A stretch of DNA of 52,159 bases from an uncultured Microbulbifer sp. (GCF_947504145.1 NZ_CANNGQ010000008.1:1-52159); one strand, 5' to 3'. Shown: positions 41,411 to 48,565, counted from the first letter of the stretch. Translations and numbers: made by a program. Notes: generated by a model not told the origin, from the letters alone.

Positions 41411-42448
41411 TCAGCAAGCGATTTGATATACCGGTGCTGCTTCTGTTACTTCGCGACTGGGATTCAAGCAGTCCATCGGACTGAGTACGCCTTTACTGCC
41501 GCGGTTTACCACGTGTGTATAAATTTCGGTAATGCTTACGTCTGAGTGACCCAGTAATTCTTGGATCGTGCGAAGGTCGTATCCCGATTCGAGTAGATGC
41601 GTTGCAAAGCTGTGCCGGAACGCATGTGCTCGCGCCGGCTTGTGAATACCCGCGGCCTTCACTGCACGGCGAATCTGCTTGGCCAGCGCCGTAGGGTGTA
41701 AATGGTGCCGCCGCACTTCACCAGTACGCGGGCAAGGCCCAGTTTGGGATGCAGGAAACAGGAACTGCCATCCGAGTTCCTTGGGCGCACTGGGATATTT
41801 CCGTGCAAGTGCATCAGGGAGATATACATTGGCTAACCCATCCGCAATGTCCTGCTCGTGAAGAATGCGTACCCGCTCAATCTGGCGTCGCAGGTCTCCA
41901 ATAAGTCCTTGTGGCAATATCGTTGTTCGATCCTTATTGCCCTTGCCACTCCGTACGAAAATATTGTTGCTCCCGAAATCAATATCTTTCACACGTAAAG
42001 AAAGCATTTCTGCCGAGCGTAAGCCCGAGCCATATAGTAGTTGTACGCGCAGTCTTCCAGGCCCAGAAAGGTGAGATAAAATCAGCGCAATCTCCGAGCG
42101 GCTGTACACCACTGGCAGCCTCCGAGGGCGCTTCGCCTTTGTAAACGAAAGGCCTTTCAGCTCAACCTCCAGAAACCGCGTAAACAGATAGACCAGAGCG
42201 TTCAGAACGATACGCTGAGTACCTACTGAACAATCACGCGCTTCCGACAAATGCGTCAGAAAATGCTCCACCTCTGGTACACCCATATCCTGTGGGTGCC
42301 GTTTGTCGTGAAAAAGAATGAAGCGTTTAATCCAGTGAATGTAAGTCCGTTCAGTCGTATAAGCCAGTCCTGCATCGCGCATGTGCAGCCGAAGAGTGTC
42401 CAAAAAACGAACGGGACGTACGGGAACTCTGTGTCTAAGATTGTCCAT
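41411..42448 (-). CDS. intI: Integron integrase IntI
   Basis: IntI is the tyrosine recombinase that inserts cassettes at attI and excises them at attC, using the folded bottom strand of attC. The 345-residue product has the catalytic residues Arg144 (GSGLRSAEM), Lys172 (GKGNKDR), His275 and Arg278 (HAFRHSFAT), His301 (LLGHSDVS) and Tyr310 (IYTHV). The integron-specific extra domain is present at about 206-234 (ANVYLPDALARKYP...LGWQFLFPAS), which separates IntI from XerC/D and other integrases. The frame is intact, so activity is plausible. It is transcribed away from the array, from a LexA-box promoter. Confidence 0.96.
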   Translation of the reverse strand: MDNLRHRVPVRPVRFLDTLRLHMRDAGLAYTTERTYIHWIKRFILFHDKRHPQDMGVPEVEHFLTHLSEARDCSVGTQRIVLNALVYLFTRFLEVELKGLSFTKAKRPRRLPVVYSRSEIALILSHLSGPGRLRVQLLYGSGLRSAEMLSLRVKDIDFGSNNIFVRSGKGNKDRTTILPQGLIGDLRRQIERVRILHEQDIADGLANVYLPDALARKYPSAPKELGWQFLFPASQTGPCPRTGEVRRHHLHPTALAKQIRRAVKAAGIHKPARAHAFRHSFATHLLESGYDLRTIQELLGHSDVSITEIYTHVVNRGSKGVLSPMDCLNPSREVTEAAPVYQIAC

Positions 42449-42465
42449 AACTTACCCGACGGTAA

Positions 42466-42506
42466 CTGTTTTTATATACAGTAGTTGGTGGGCAACAAAG
42501 CGTCAA
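42466..42506 (-). promoter_or_regulatory. intI promoter with overlapping LexA box
   Basis: Reading the minus strand, TTGACG (42506-42501) and TACTGT (42483-42478) form a -35/-10 pair with a 17-bp spacer. CTGTTTTTATATACAG at 42466-42481 is a perfect CTGT-N8-ACAG LexA operator that overlaps the -10. It ends 17 bp before the intI ATG. This predicts SOS induction of the integrase, as known for other integrons. Confidence 0.88.
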
Positions 42507-42761
42507 GGCCGGGTTCAGAAGCCTATGGCTTGTGTGCAGGGAATCGGATAGGCTAACTCATTGATATTCAAATGATTTGTGTATTCAATTAGGCCACCTA
42601 AAAAAGTGGAACAAAAGCCACTGGCTTCTTTTACAGGTAGGGGTGGTGAAGTTGGAATACGTAAAGTATTGATTTTAAAACGCCTTTCTGCGGGTTGTTG
42701 AGTAGTGTGCCAAGGAAAAATTCAATTTACAAAAGAAGCCTATGGCGTATGAATAAAACTG
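42507..42761 (+). other. attI: attI region; crossover after G42761
   Basis: This is the gene-free leader between the intI promoter and the first cassette. The recombination point is placed at G42761^TTATGC because the first cassette's attC opens with GCATAAC, the exact complement of GTTATGC. A 13-bp direct repeat, AGAAGCCTATGGC, occurs at 42517-42529 and 42734-42746; the second copy ends 15 bp before the crossover and may be an integrase-binding repeat. The left limit of attI is not known. Confidence 0.75.
42726..42753 (+). promoter_or_regulatory. Possible cassette promoter Pc inside attI
   Basis: TTTACA (42726-42731) and TATGAA (42748-42753) with a 16-bp spacer face the array and would start transcription at about the crossover point. 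The hexamers are imperfect and the call rests on position as much as sequence. Confidence 0.3.
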
Positions 42762-42785
42762 TTATGCATCAGAAAGTTCACGAAC

Positions 42786-43109
42786 ATGACAGAGTTAGAT
42801 TGGAAAATATTTAAAGAGATTCGAGAGAAGGCAATGGATAAGCTTTCTCTTCGGGCTCTTAGTAATATAAGTAATATTCTGAATGATGATACTAGTTGTC
42901 CCAGTGAACGATGTATGGAAATTGATCAACTGATGAAGTCTCACAGTAGTGAGATGGACAATATTTTTGACAACCTCAGCCGCTCAAAAGCTGTTTTTCA
43001 GTTACTTCAAATCCGCTCAAAAAACCTAGTAGATAAAAATTATTTGGAGAGGTTGTCAGCAGAGTTCTTGGATCGTACTGCACCCAGGGCCCGTGCCAAG
43101 AATGCATAA
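42786..43109 (+). CDS. Cassette 1: hypothetical helical protein
   Basis: I do not recognise this 107-residue protein. It has no signal peptide or membrane helix, is rich in Leu, Ser and charged residues, and looks mostly alpha-helical, with a basic Arg/Ala/Lys end (RTAPRARAKNA). It is the first cassette, so it is the one best placed for expression from a promoter in attI. Its TAA stop lies inside the R'' core (GCATAAC) of its attC. No clear Shine-Dalgarno precedes the ATG. Confidence 0.7.
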   Translation: MTELDWKIFKEIREKAMDKLSLRALSNISNILNDDTSCPSERCMEIDQLMKSHSSEMDNIFDNLSRSKAVFQLLQIRSKNLVDKNYLERLSAEFLDRTAPRARAKNA

Positions 43110-43247
43110 CAAGGCCGGGCAATTTGCTCCGGGCCTTCGGCCCTCCGCGGGACAGCTTACCTTGTGCACGTTTTGCGCAGGTCGCTTCGCTCCCATTTTT
43201 GCGCAAAACGTGCACAAGGTAAGCTGCCCCTGCCGGCGGCGTTAATG
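43104..43247 (+). other. attC: attC1
   Basis: R'' GCATAAC and R' GTTAATG bound a 144-nt site. Near-perfect long inverted arms (CAGCTTACCTTGTGCACG and its complement) flank an apical GGTCGCTTCGCTCC loop. A side hairpin GGGCC-TTC-GGCCC occurs only in the left arm. Family A. Confidence 0.95.
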
Positions 43248-43559
43248 TTCAGGTTCATCATGCCGCCGCCTAAAAATTTCGGTGTGCTTGATGAACGATT
43301 CGGCGACCTCTAGCGTTGTAAAAGTGGTATCGCTAGCAGGGATTTACGGTTGATATAAAAAGCCCCCAGTGGTTTCCCTTCGTTAAGGTTTTCACTGGCG
43401 GCGGAAGAAAGAGAGTGGGGTTTTCCTTTTGGGCGTGTAAGCCGCTCCAGGGAAAGCGTGGCGTGGTACAGCCAATCGTGCCGCTCGCAGTATGTTGGTA
43501 ATTTGAGGGCGTTGAGTTTGGTAGCCTTGTCAGTGTTAAATCACTTTCAGGTCATCAAA
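43248..43559. other. Cassette 2: no convincing gene
   Basis: This 312-bp cassette body has no plus-strand frame longer than about 40 codons with a normal start. A 17-codon frame starts near the left end (MPPPKNFGVLDERFGDL). On the minus strand a frame is open for 76 codons (43540 to 43310), with protein-like content such as CERHDWLYHATLSLERL, but it contains no ATG, GTG or TTG codon. It may be a decayed or truncated gene, a non-coding RNA cassette or a promoter cassette. Its GC content is higher than most of its neighbours. Confidence 0.6.
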
Positions 43560-43703
43560 CATTAACAAGGCCGGGCAATTCGCTCCGGGCCTGCGGCCCT
43601 CCGCGGGACAGCTTACCTTGTGCACGTTTTGCGCGGGTCGCTGCGCTCCCATTTTCGCGCAAAACGCGCACAAGGTAAGCTGCCCCTGCCGGCGGCGTTA
43701 TGA
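43560..43703 (+). other. attC: attC2
   Basis: R'' CATTAAC and R' GTTATGA bound a 144-nt family A site almost identical to attC1, including the one-sided GGGCC/GGCCC side hairpin. R'' is complementary to the start of its own cassette (GTTAATG at 43241). Confidence 0.95.
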
Positions 43704-43710
43704 GTAGCTC

Positions 43711-44148
43711 ATGTTCAGAATTTTCAAGATCGCTCTACTAACATTAATTGCTATGTGTACCATTTTTGTTAGCGGTTTTTTTATTGTACTTGGTTGGTAT
43801 AGCCCTAGTTGCGGCGAAGATTCGGAGGCAGTAGCGTTCGTACGTTCTTTATCTGAAGAACGGCTGGGGAAGCTATATTTTGACTTTGAGTCATTATCCA
43901 AAAGCGCCAATGTCCAGCCAGTCTATAGTTCGTACGGAGATGGAGAATCTTTACCATCACAGTTTCTTGACTTAAAAATAGTTAAGATGCGTCCGAGCCG
44001 CGGTTATATATTGGTGGAAGGTTGTATGGATCATGGTGTCGTCATGTCTTTTGATGGCCTTAAAAAACGAACCAAAAAGAAAATTACTTTATCTTGGGGG
44101 GAGGTTCCCCCTGATAGTGGGCATGAGGTTATATGGGTCGAGCGGTAA
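43711..44148 (+). CDS. Cassette 3: hypothetical membrane-anchored protein
   Basis: The 145-residue product has one N-terminal membrane helix (about 5-28, IALLTLIAMCTIFVSGFFIV) and a soluble domain of about 110 residues with two Cys (SPSCGED and VEGCMDHG) that could pair outside the membrane. I do not recognise a family. The gene starts 7 bp after attC2 with no obvious ribosome site. Its stop is 39 bp before attC3. Confidence 0.72.
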   Translation: MFRIFKIALLTLIAMCTIFVSGFFIVLGWYSPSCGEDSEAVAFVRSLSEERLGKLYFDFESLSKSANVQPVYSSYGDGESLPSQFLDLKIVKMRPSRGYILVEGCMDHGVVMSFDGLKKRTKKKITLSWGEVPPDSGHEVIWVER

Positions 44149-44187
44149 AATCCTTAGACTATGGGTCCAAGAGAGGGGGTTCAAAAC

Positions 44188-44305
44188 TCATAACAATGCG
44201 CTGCAGGCCGACGGCCAACTTTGTGCACTTTATGCGCGGTCGCTGCGCTCCCATTATCGCGCATAAAGCGCCCAAAATTGTCCGCGGCTGAGCGCGGCGT
44301 TATGT
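44188..44305 (+). other. attC: attC3
   Basis: R'' TCATAAC and R' GTTATGT bound a 118-nt site of family B: AATGCGCTGCAGGCCGACGG on the left, TTTATGCGCG arms, apical GGTCGCTGCGCTCC and GCGGCTGAGCGCGGC on the right. The side hairpin of family A is absent. Confidence 0.95.
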
Positions 44306-44328
44306 GCAAGAAATAGTTCCGGAGTGAA

Positions 44329-44661
44329 GTGAAAAATTTAATAAGGTTCTACATTGCCGAAAACTCACTATTGATAGGGTTTACTGTAGTAGCAATTGTA
44401 GTTTCCCTGCTTGTATATTCTGGAATGCCCGCGTCGAAAACTTCATATACATGGGCTGTCGCAATAGAAAATTTCTATGTAGGATCTGACCTTGGTAATC
44501 GTTCGATGTTGAGGGTTAAGTTAAACGATGGAAGATTGGCCGACGTAAATGTATCTTCTGCGGGGCAAGTAAAAGTAGGTGAACAAATCTGCCTGTCAAA
44601 GAATACAACTAAGTTGGGCGCGGAGACCCTTCGCATTGTCCCTCCAGGGAAATGCACATAA
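44329..44661 (+). CDS. Cassette 4: hypothetical membrane-anchored protein
   Basis: The 110-residue product has one N-terminal membrane helix (about 14-31) and a small beta-rich soluble domain with KLNDGRLADVNVSSAGQVKVGEQICL, resembling a short OB/SH3-like barrel; no family is recognised. The start is GTG with GGAGTGAAG upstream. Its TAA stop lies in the attC4 R'' core (ACATAAC). Confidence 0.7.
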   Translation: MKNLIRFYIAENSLLIGFTVVAIVVSLLVYSGMPASKTSYTWAVAIENFYVGSDLGNRSMLRVKLNDGRLADVNVSSAGQVKVGEQICLSKNTTKLGAETLRIVPPGKCT

Positions 44662-44775
44662 CAAGCAGCGGCAGAGCGACAGCCAACGCTACGCACCTTT
44701 TGTGTTACTCGCTGTCGCTCAAACATTAACACAAAAGGTACTCCGCGCTGGCTGCGCCTGCGCTGGGCGTTAACT
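44656..44775 (+). other. attC: attC4
   Basis: R'' ACATAAC and R' GTTAACT bound a 120-nt site of family C: AGCGGCAGAGCGACAGCC, arms CCTTTTGTGTTA/TAACACAAAAGG, and GGCTGCGCCTGCGCTGGGC on the right. The loop holds CGCTGTCGCTC. Confidence 0.93.
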
Positions 44776-44808
44776 TATACGGAAGTAAAATCGACAGAAG
44801 GAATTGAA

Positions 44809-45342
44809 ATGCAGGTTTCGCATATAGAAACAATCAATAAATACGAGAAGTTGGGCTCTCAAGCGAGAGATATGGCATCCAGAAGCTTGCCAAGACATCT
44901 ACTCGGAAAGATTGCGTTAGAAGCAATAGATCACAAGGCTCTTGCTGCTTTCAAATCGATAGATTTGGCTCAAGAGCGTTCAGTGAGCTGGGATTGGAAT
45001 TTTTCTAGTCGTTACAAAATTTTCTATCCGAAGGCATTTGATCTTTCGGTATGGCATGGAAGTACTTTGTGCTCAATGACGCTTGGCCGGCCGACCTACA
45101 GAGGCACTGCTATACGTTTGGATTTTATTGAGCGTTTCAACAAGCATGTTTTGTTCGCAAATGATATGTTTCCTGTTTCATTGTTGGCATATGAAGCGTA
45201 TGCGCGCCTGATCGGCGCGACTCAAATTAGAATCATGGATCCACTAAACGAAAAGTTAGTAAAATACTATTCGTCTCACGGTGGTTTTACTCTACGCCCA
45301 GGGAAACAAGGCGTACCGCACTACTTGGTGAAAAACCTATGA
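44809..45342 (+). CDS. Cassette 5a: GNAT-like N-acetyltransferase
   Basis: The 177-residue product resembles GNAT-type acetyltransferases carried on other integrons. Near the start is ARDMASRSLPRHLLGK; the middle has DWNFSSRYKIFYPKAFDLSVW. The C-terminal YARLIGATQIRIMDPLNEKL (about 139-158) and YYSSHGGF look like the GNAT beta-5 and motif-B end. Substrate is unknown. The start follows GAAGGAATTGAA. Its TGA overlaps the ATG of a second small gene in the same cassette. Confidence 0.65.
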   Translation: MQVSHIETINKYEKLGSQARDMASRSLPRHLLGKIALEAIDHKALAAFKSIDLAQERSVSWDWNFSSRYKIFYPKAFDLSVWHGSTLCSMTLGRPTYRGTAIRLDFIERFNKHVLFANDMFPVSLLAYEAYARLIGATQIRIMDPLNEKLVKYYSSHGGFTLRPGKQGVPHYLVKNL

Positions 45343-45500
45343 AAAATAGTGATGAATTAAAGAAAATTGAAGAGGAATTAAAGAAATCATCTGAAGATCT
45401 CTTTAAGCCTCGTCCTAAAGATATTGAAGATGAGTTGAGAAAGAAAGATACCTTTGGTTCCCCAGATAACCTGGTGGATCGGAGCGACGAGAAAGAATAA
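45339..45500 (+). CDS. Cassette 5b: 53-residue charged protein overlapping the GNAT gene
   Basis: ATG at 45339 overlaps the stop of the upstream gene (ATGA), a sign of translational coupling. The product is very hydrophilic, with Lys/Glu-rich heptad-like helix MKNSDELKKIEEELKKSSED, then FKPRPKDIEDELRKKD and an acidic end. No family is recognised. Conserved overlap with a GNAT gene would fit a partner or antitoxin-like protein, but that is speculation. Confidence 0.6.
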   Translation: MKNSDELKKIEEELKKSSEDLFKPRPKDIEDELRKKDTFGSPDNLVDRSDEKE

Positions 45501-45617
45501 GTTAACAAAGCGCTGCAGGCCGACGGCCAACTTTGTGCACTTTATGCGCGGTCGCTGCGCTCCCATTATCGCGCATAAAGCGCCCAAAATTGTCCGCGGC
45601 TGAGCGCGGCGTTAAAA
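45500..45617 (+). other. attC: attC5
   Basis: R'' AGTTAAC and R' GTTAAAA bound a 118-nt family B site. Its interior is nearly identical to attC3. R'' complements the start of its own cassette (GTTAACT at 44769). Confidence 0.95.
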
Positions 45618-45632
45618 CCATGAGGCCAGAAA

Positions 45633-46058
45633 ATGAGTCGAAAATTTGAGAAGGCTTCAGGTCAATGTTTATGTGGAGCCGTCAAATATGAAATAGATGG
45701 AGAAATCTCTTCATTTCATATCTGTTATTGTTCTAGATGTAGGCACGCTACAGGTTCTGCCCATGCTTCAAGTATTTTTACCCAACCCGAAAATATTTCT
45801 TGGCGTTCGGGAAAAGAATTAATCCAGCGCTTCGAGCTGGAGTCCGCTAAAAGTTGGGCAAAACAGTTTTGTAAAGTATGTGGTTCTAGCGTGCCATATG
45901 TAAACCGGTCAGGTACATTTTTAGTCGTACCGGTCGGAAGTCTCAATGAAGATGTACACATCACACCAGATGATAGAATTTTTTGTGAAGATAGATGTAC
46001 TTGGGTTGAGGGCATCCAGGATAGCCCGGAGTTTCCGGCGCTGCCAAGCAAGTTTTAA
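45633..46058 (+). CDS. Cassette 6: GFA family protein
   Basis: The 141-residue product belongs to the GFA (glutathione-dependent formaldehyde-activating enzyme-like) zinc-binding family. Cys12 and Cys14 (CLCGAV), Cys31, Cys33 and Cys36 (CYCSRCRHATGSAHAS) and Cys80/Cys83 (FCKVCGSSVPY) give the usual two zinc sites. Most members have no proven formaldehyde role. GAGG lies 8 nt before the start. The stop is inside the attC6 R'' core. Confidence 0.88.
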   Translation: MSRKFEKASGQCLCGAVKYEIDGEISSFHICYCSRCRHATGSAHASSIFTQPENISWRSGKELIQRFELESAKSWAKQFCKVCGSSVPYVNRSGTFLVVPVGSLNEDVHITPDDRIFCEDRCTWVEGIQDSPEFPALPSKF

Positions 46059-46196
46059 CAAAGCGAGGCAGTTCGTTCCGGCCCTGCGGGCCTCCACCGG
46101 ACAGCTTACTCTGTGCACTTTATGCGCAGGTCGCTTCGCTCCCATTTTTGCGCATAAAGCGCCCAAAGTAAGCTGCCGCTGCTCGCGGCGTTAATT
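46053..46196 (+). other. attC: attC6
   Basis: R'' TTTTAAC and R' GTTAATT bound a 144-nt site. It is a variant of family A with a side hairpin GGCCCTGCGGGCC, but its central arms carry the TTTATGCGC and GCGCATAAAGCGCCC sequences of family B, so it looks mosaic. Confidence 0.93.
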
Positions 46197-46199
46197 GCC

Positions 46200-46529
46200 A
46201 TGGATATAAAAACGCTAAGTAGAAAAACAACCGACTGGGCACAAAAAATCCCGGAAATTTGTGCAGTAATCTTGTTCGGTAGTCGTGCCAGAGGCACGGA
46301 GAAAGAGAGTAGTGATTGGGATATATGCTGCGTGCTGAACAGCCAGATAGATGAGGGATGGTACGGTACATGGCATTTCGAGGAGCAAGGTTGGAAAACA
46401 CAGTTTTGTGAAATCACCGGGCTTCCAGAAAGTGACGTTCAATTCGTATCATCAACTAGCGACCAAGTAGTAAACGGGTTGCTCGAAGGAAGCAGAGTTC
46501 TGTATGTGCATCGCCCCAGCAGCAATTAA
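46200..46529 (+). CDS. Cassette 7: MNT-type nucleotidyltransferase domain protein
   Basis: The 109-residue product has the minimal nucleotidyltransferase motif GSRARG (27-32) followed by SSDWDI with Asp39 and Asp41, the metal-binding pair. This fits MNT proteins, which in MNT/HEPN systems act as antitoxins that modify a HEPN ribonuclease. The third acidic residue is not obvious. The ATG lies only 3 bp after attC6, so no Shine-Dalgarno fits within the cassette. The stop is in the attC7 core. The next cassette encodes a HEPN-like protein. Confidence 0.8.
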   Translation: MDIKTLSRKTTDWAQKIPEICAVILFGSRARGTEKESSDWDICCVLNSQIDEGWYGTWHFEEQGWKTQFCEITGLPESDVQFVSSTSDQVVNGLLEGSRVLYVHRPSSN

Positions 46530-46640
46530 CAAGGTGCTGCAGCTGACGTCTTACTTTATGCACGTTTTTCGCAGTCGCTACGCTCCTATTTTCGCGCAAA
46601 ACGCGCACAAAGTAAGCCGCCGCTGAGCACGGCGTTATGA
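46524..46640 (+). other. attC: attC7
   Basis: R'' AATTAAC and R' GTTATGA bound a 117-nt family B variant. Its arms use the GCGCAAAACGCGC type of family A (left arm TGCACGTTTTTCGC carries mismatches), so it too looks mosaic. Confidence 0.92.
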
Positions 46641-46643
46641 GTC

Positions 46644-47243
46644 ATGAAAGTGAGATGTGCCGAACAAGAACTTCAAGAGTGCTTTGCGAACGTTAAAGAC
46701 AGTGTTAATGCTGCACTCGGGCATTATCAAATTTGGTTCACCCTTAGAGGAAAAGGAAAAGCTATTGATGAGTATCTGAGCGTGATGAATGATTATCGGT
46801 ATGTCGACTTCTTTCACGCGGCCAATATTGCTCACTATAAGCTCATGTTCATAGAAACGGGCTGCATATTTGATACTGATGATCGTGCCGATCGTTGCAT
46901 GCGTCTGAAAGAACTGATGATTGAAAATGGATTTCGAGAGTTAGCAGCCAAATTTGATACGAATTTGAAACCTTTTCGAAAACTGGTTTCAAATATTCTT
47001 ACAGTACGATCAAAATTAATCGCTCACAAAGAGTCGAATGTTGAGCCTGCGGATCTTTACGGCAAGCATGGCATTAAGCCAGATGACATTAAGGCACTAC
47101 TAAACGAGCTCTCTGAATTAATGGGTAACCTAGAAAGTCTGATGAATAATGGAGCAAGCTGGAGTAGTGTTGGCCCTACGGATAGGTGGGAAAATGCTAC
47201 GTATGGTTTGCTGGAAGTCCTTCGGGAAGGCCGAAACTCATAA
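46644..47243 (+). CDS. Cassette 8: HEPN/AbiU2-like protein
   Basis: The 199-residue product is largely helical and contains VRSKLIAHKE, with Arg122 and His128 in the R-x5-H pattern of HEPN ribonucleases, as in AbiU2-like abortive-infection proteins. The rest, including EYLSVMNDYRYVDFFHAANIAHYK, shows no other domain I know. The cassette sits directly after the MNT cassette. The ATG is 3 bp beyond attC7. The TAA stop lies in attC8. Assignment to HEPN rests on one motif and the helical context. Confidence 0.6.
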   Translation: MKVRCAEQELQECFANVKDSVNAALGHYQIWFTLRGKGKAIDEYLSVMNDYRYVDFFHAANIAHYKLMFIETGCIFDTDDRADRCMRLKELMIENGFRELAAKFDTNLKPFRKLVSNILTVRSKLIAHKESNVEPADLYGKHGIKPDDIKALLNELSELMGNLESLMNNGASWSSVGPTDRWENATYGLLEVLREGRNS

Positions 47244-47355
47244 CAATGCGCTGCAGGCCGACGTCTAACTTTGTGCACTTTATGCGCGGTCGCTACGCTC
47301 CCATTTTCGCGCATAAAGCGCCCAAAGTTAGTCGCGGCTGAGCGCGGCGTTAAGT
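47238..47355 (+). other. attC: attC8
   Basis: R'' TCATAAC and R' GTTAAGT bound a 118-nt family B site close to attC3 and attC5, with compensating changes in the arms (CGTCTAACTTTGTG against CAAAGTTAGTCG). Confidence 0.95.
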
Positions 47356-47384
47356 GTAATTTCGAGTCAATCTGAGGAAATAAA

Positions 47385-47564
47385 ATGAAGAATTGGTACA
47401 AGAATCTTACGAAGCAGCAAAAAATATTTTCATATGCTCTCGCTTTAGTAGGTCCTTGGATAGGAGGAGTTACGGTCAAGTCTGAAGGGCTGGTTGTCAT
47501 TCTTTATATCCCACTATGTATTCTCATATTCTTACAGCTCGGTCAGAAAGGTGAAAGCTCATGA
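47385..47564 (+). CDS. Cassette 9a: small membrane protein
   Basis: A 59-residue protein starts at an ATG preceded by GAGGAAA. It has a polar, basic start (MKNWYKNLTKQQKIF), a short hydrophobic stretch (about 17-30) and a strong membrane helix (about 36-51, LVVILYIPLCILIFLQ). No family is recognised. Its TGA overlaps the start of the second gene in this cassette. Confidence 0.62.
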   Translation: MKNWYKNLTKQQKIFSYALALVGPWIGGVTVKSEGLVVILYIPLCILIFLQLGQKGESS

Positions 47565-47797
47565 TGAGTGGTTATGAAAGACTTATAGAATTAGCAATCG
47601 AAACGGATACACCATCAACACCAGAAAAAATCCGGGAGTTGAATGTCTTGCTGTCAAGTCAGAGTGTCGAGTCAATCAATGAAGAGCATTTGTCGTTACT
47701 CGACGACCTAATATCTATATTATCTAATACAAATAATCTGTTTACTGAATACCGCGATTCCATTATTGCTTTGCAAGATGCCATCAGGTCGAAGTGA
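47561..47797 (+). CDS. Cassette 9b: small acidic protein
   Basis: A 78-residue acidic helical protein (MMSGYERLIELAIETDTPST...) whose ATG overlaps the upstream stop (ATGATGA), which suggests coupled translation. A second ATG follows at once. It has no membrane helix. The cassette is thus bicistronic: a small membrane protein and a soluble acidic partner. Function unknown. Confidence 0.62.
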   Translation: MMSGYERLIELAIETDTPSTPEKIRELNVLLSSQSVESINEEHLSLLDDLISILSNTNNLFTEYRDSIIALQDAIRSK

Positions 47798-47815
47798 GGG
47801 CGGAAGCAGTCGCAC

Positions 47816-47959
47816 ACTTAACAAAGCCGGGCAATTTGCTCCGGGCCTTCGGCCCTCCGCGGGACAGCTTACCTTGTGCACGTTTTGCGCAGGTCGCTGC
47901 GCTCCCATTTTCGCGCAAAACGCGCACAAGGTAAGCTGCCCCTGCCGGCGACGTTAAGC
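47816..47959 (+). other. attC: attC9
   Basis: R'' ACTTAAC and R' GTTAAGC bound a 144-nt family A site with the one-sided GGGCC-TTC-GGCCC hairpin. The base before R' reads CGACGTT rather than the usual CGGCGTT. Confidence 0.95.
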
Positions 47960-47974
47960 GTAGGAGATTGAATT

Positions 47975-48409
47975 ATGAGAGAGCTAAAAGTTTGGTATAG
48001 AGATTTACCACTAGCTGCTATCGGCTGGTTTCTTTACGTATATTTTGCAATGGCGATTTTTTGGTCGCAATACAACAAAATCAACCCCGTTCTTGCGAAT
48101 TTAGCTTCAGATTTTGCCGTGAACAACCAAGCGTTGTTCAATGCAATTTTATATGCGCATGACACACTGATTAATCTTGTGCTTGCCATTCCTGCAGCAT
48201 TTATTTTGGCAAAAATCATTAAAGTCCGCTCAATAATCGCCGTAACACTCGCTTCTCTGATAGTAGCTATTATCATGAACCGAGGTCTGTCTTCCGCGAT
48301 ACTCACATCAGGGAATTTCCAGATTATTTGGAGTGTATTAGTACTATTTATAACTTTGCCGCTGGCATTCTATTGCTTCGGTCGGAGCTCCAGTGCCAGC
48401 ACCGCTTAA
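47975..48409 (+). CDS. Cassette 10: hypothetical four-helix membrane protein
   Basis: The 144-residue product has four predicted membrane helices (about 13-32, 55-80, 85-105 and 115-135) with short loops. No family is recognised. TAGGAGATTGAATT precedes the start, a good ribosome site. The TAA stop lies in the attC10 R'' core (GCTTAAC). Confidence 0.75.
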   Translation: MRELKVWYRDLPLAAIGWFLYVYFAMAIFWSQYNKINPVLANLASDFAVNNQALFNAILYAHDTLINLVLAIPAAFILAKIIKVRSIIAVTLASLIVAIIMNRGLSSAILTSGNFQIIWSVLVLFITLPLAFYCFGRSSSASTA

Positions 48410-48547
48410 CAAAGCCGGGCAGTGTGCTCCGGGCCTTCGGCCCTCCGCGGGACAGCTTACCTTGTGCACGTTTTGCGCAGGTCGCTGCGCTCCCATTTTT
48501 GCGCAAAACACGCACAAGGTAAGCTGCCCCTGCCGGCGGCGTTATGT
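48404..48547 (+). other. attC: attC10
   Basis: R'' GCTTAAC and R' GTTATGT bound a 144-nt family A site. The interior is nearly identical to attC9 and attC1, with one arm mismatch (GCACGTTTTGCGC against GCGCAAAACACGC). Confidence 0.95.
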
Positions 48548-48565
48548 TTTTAGAGAATCAAAATT

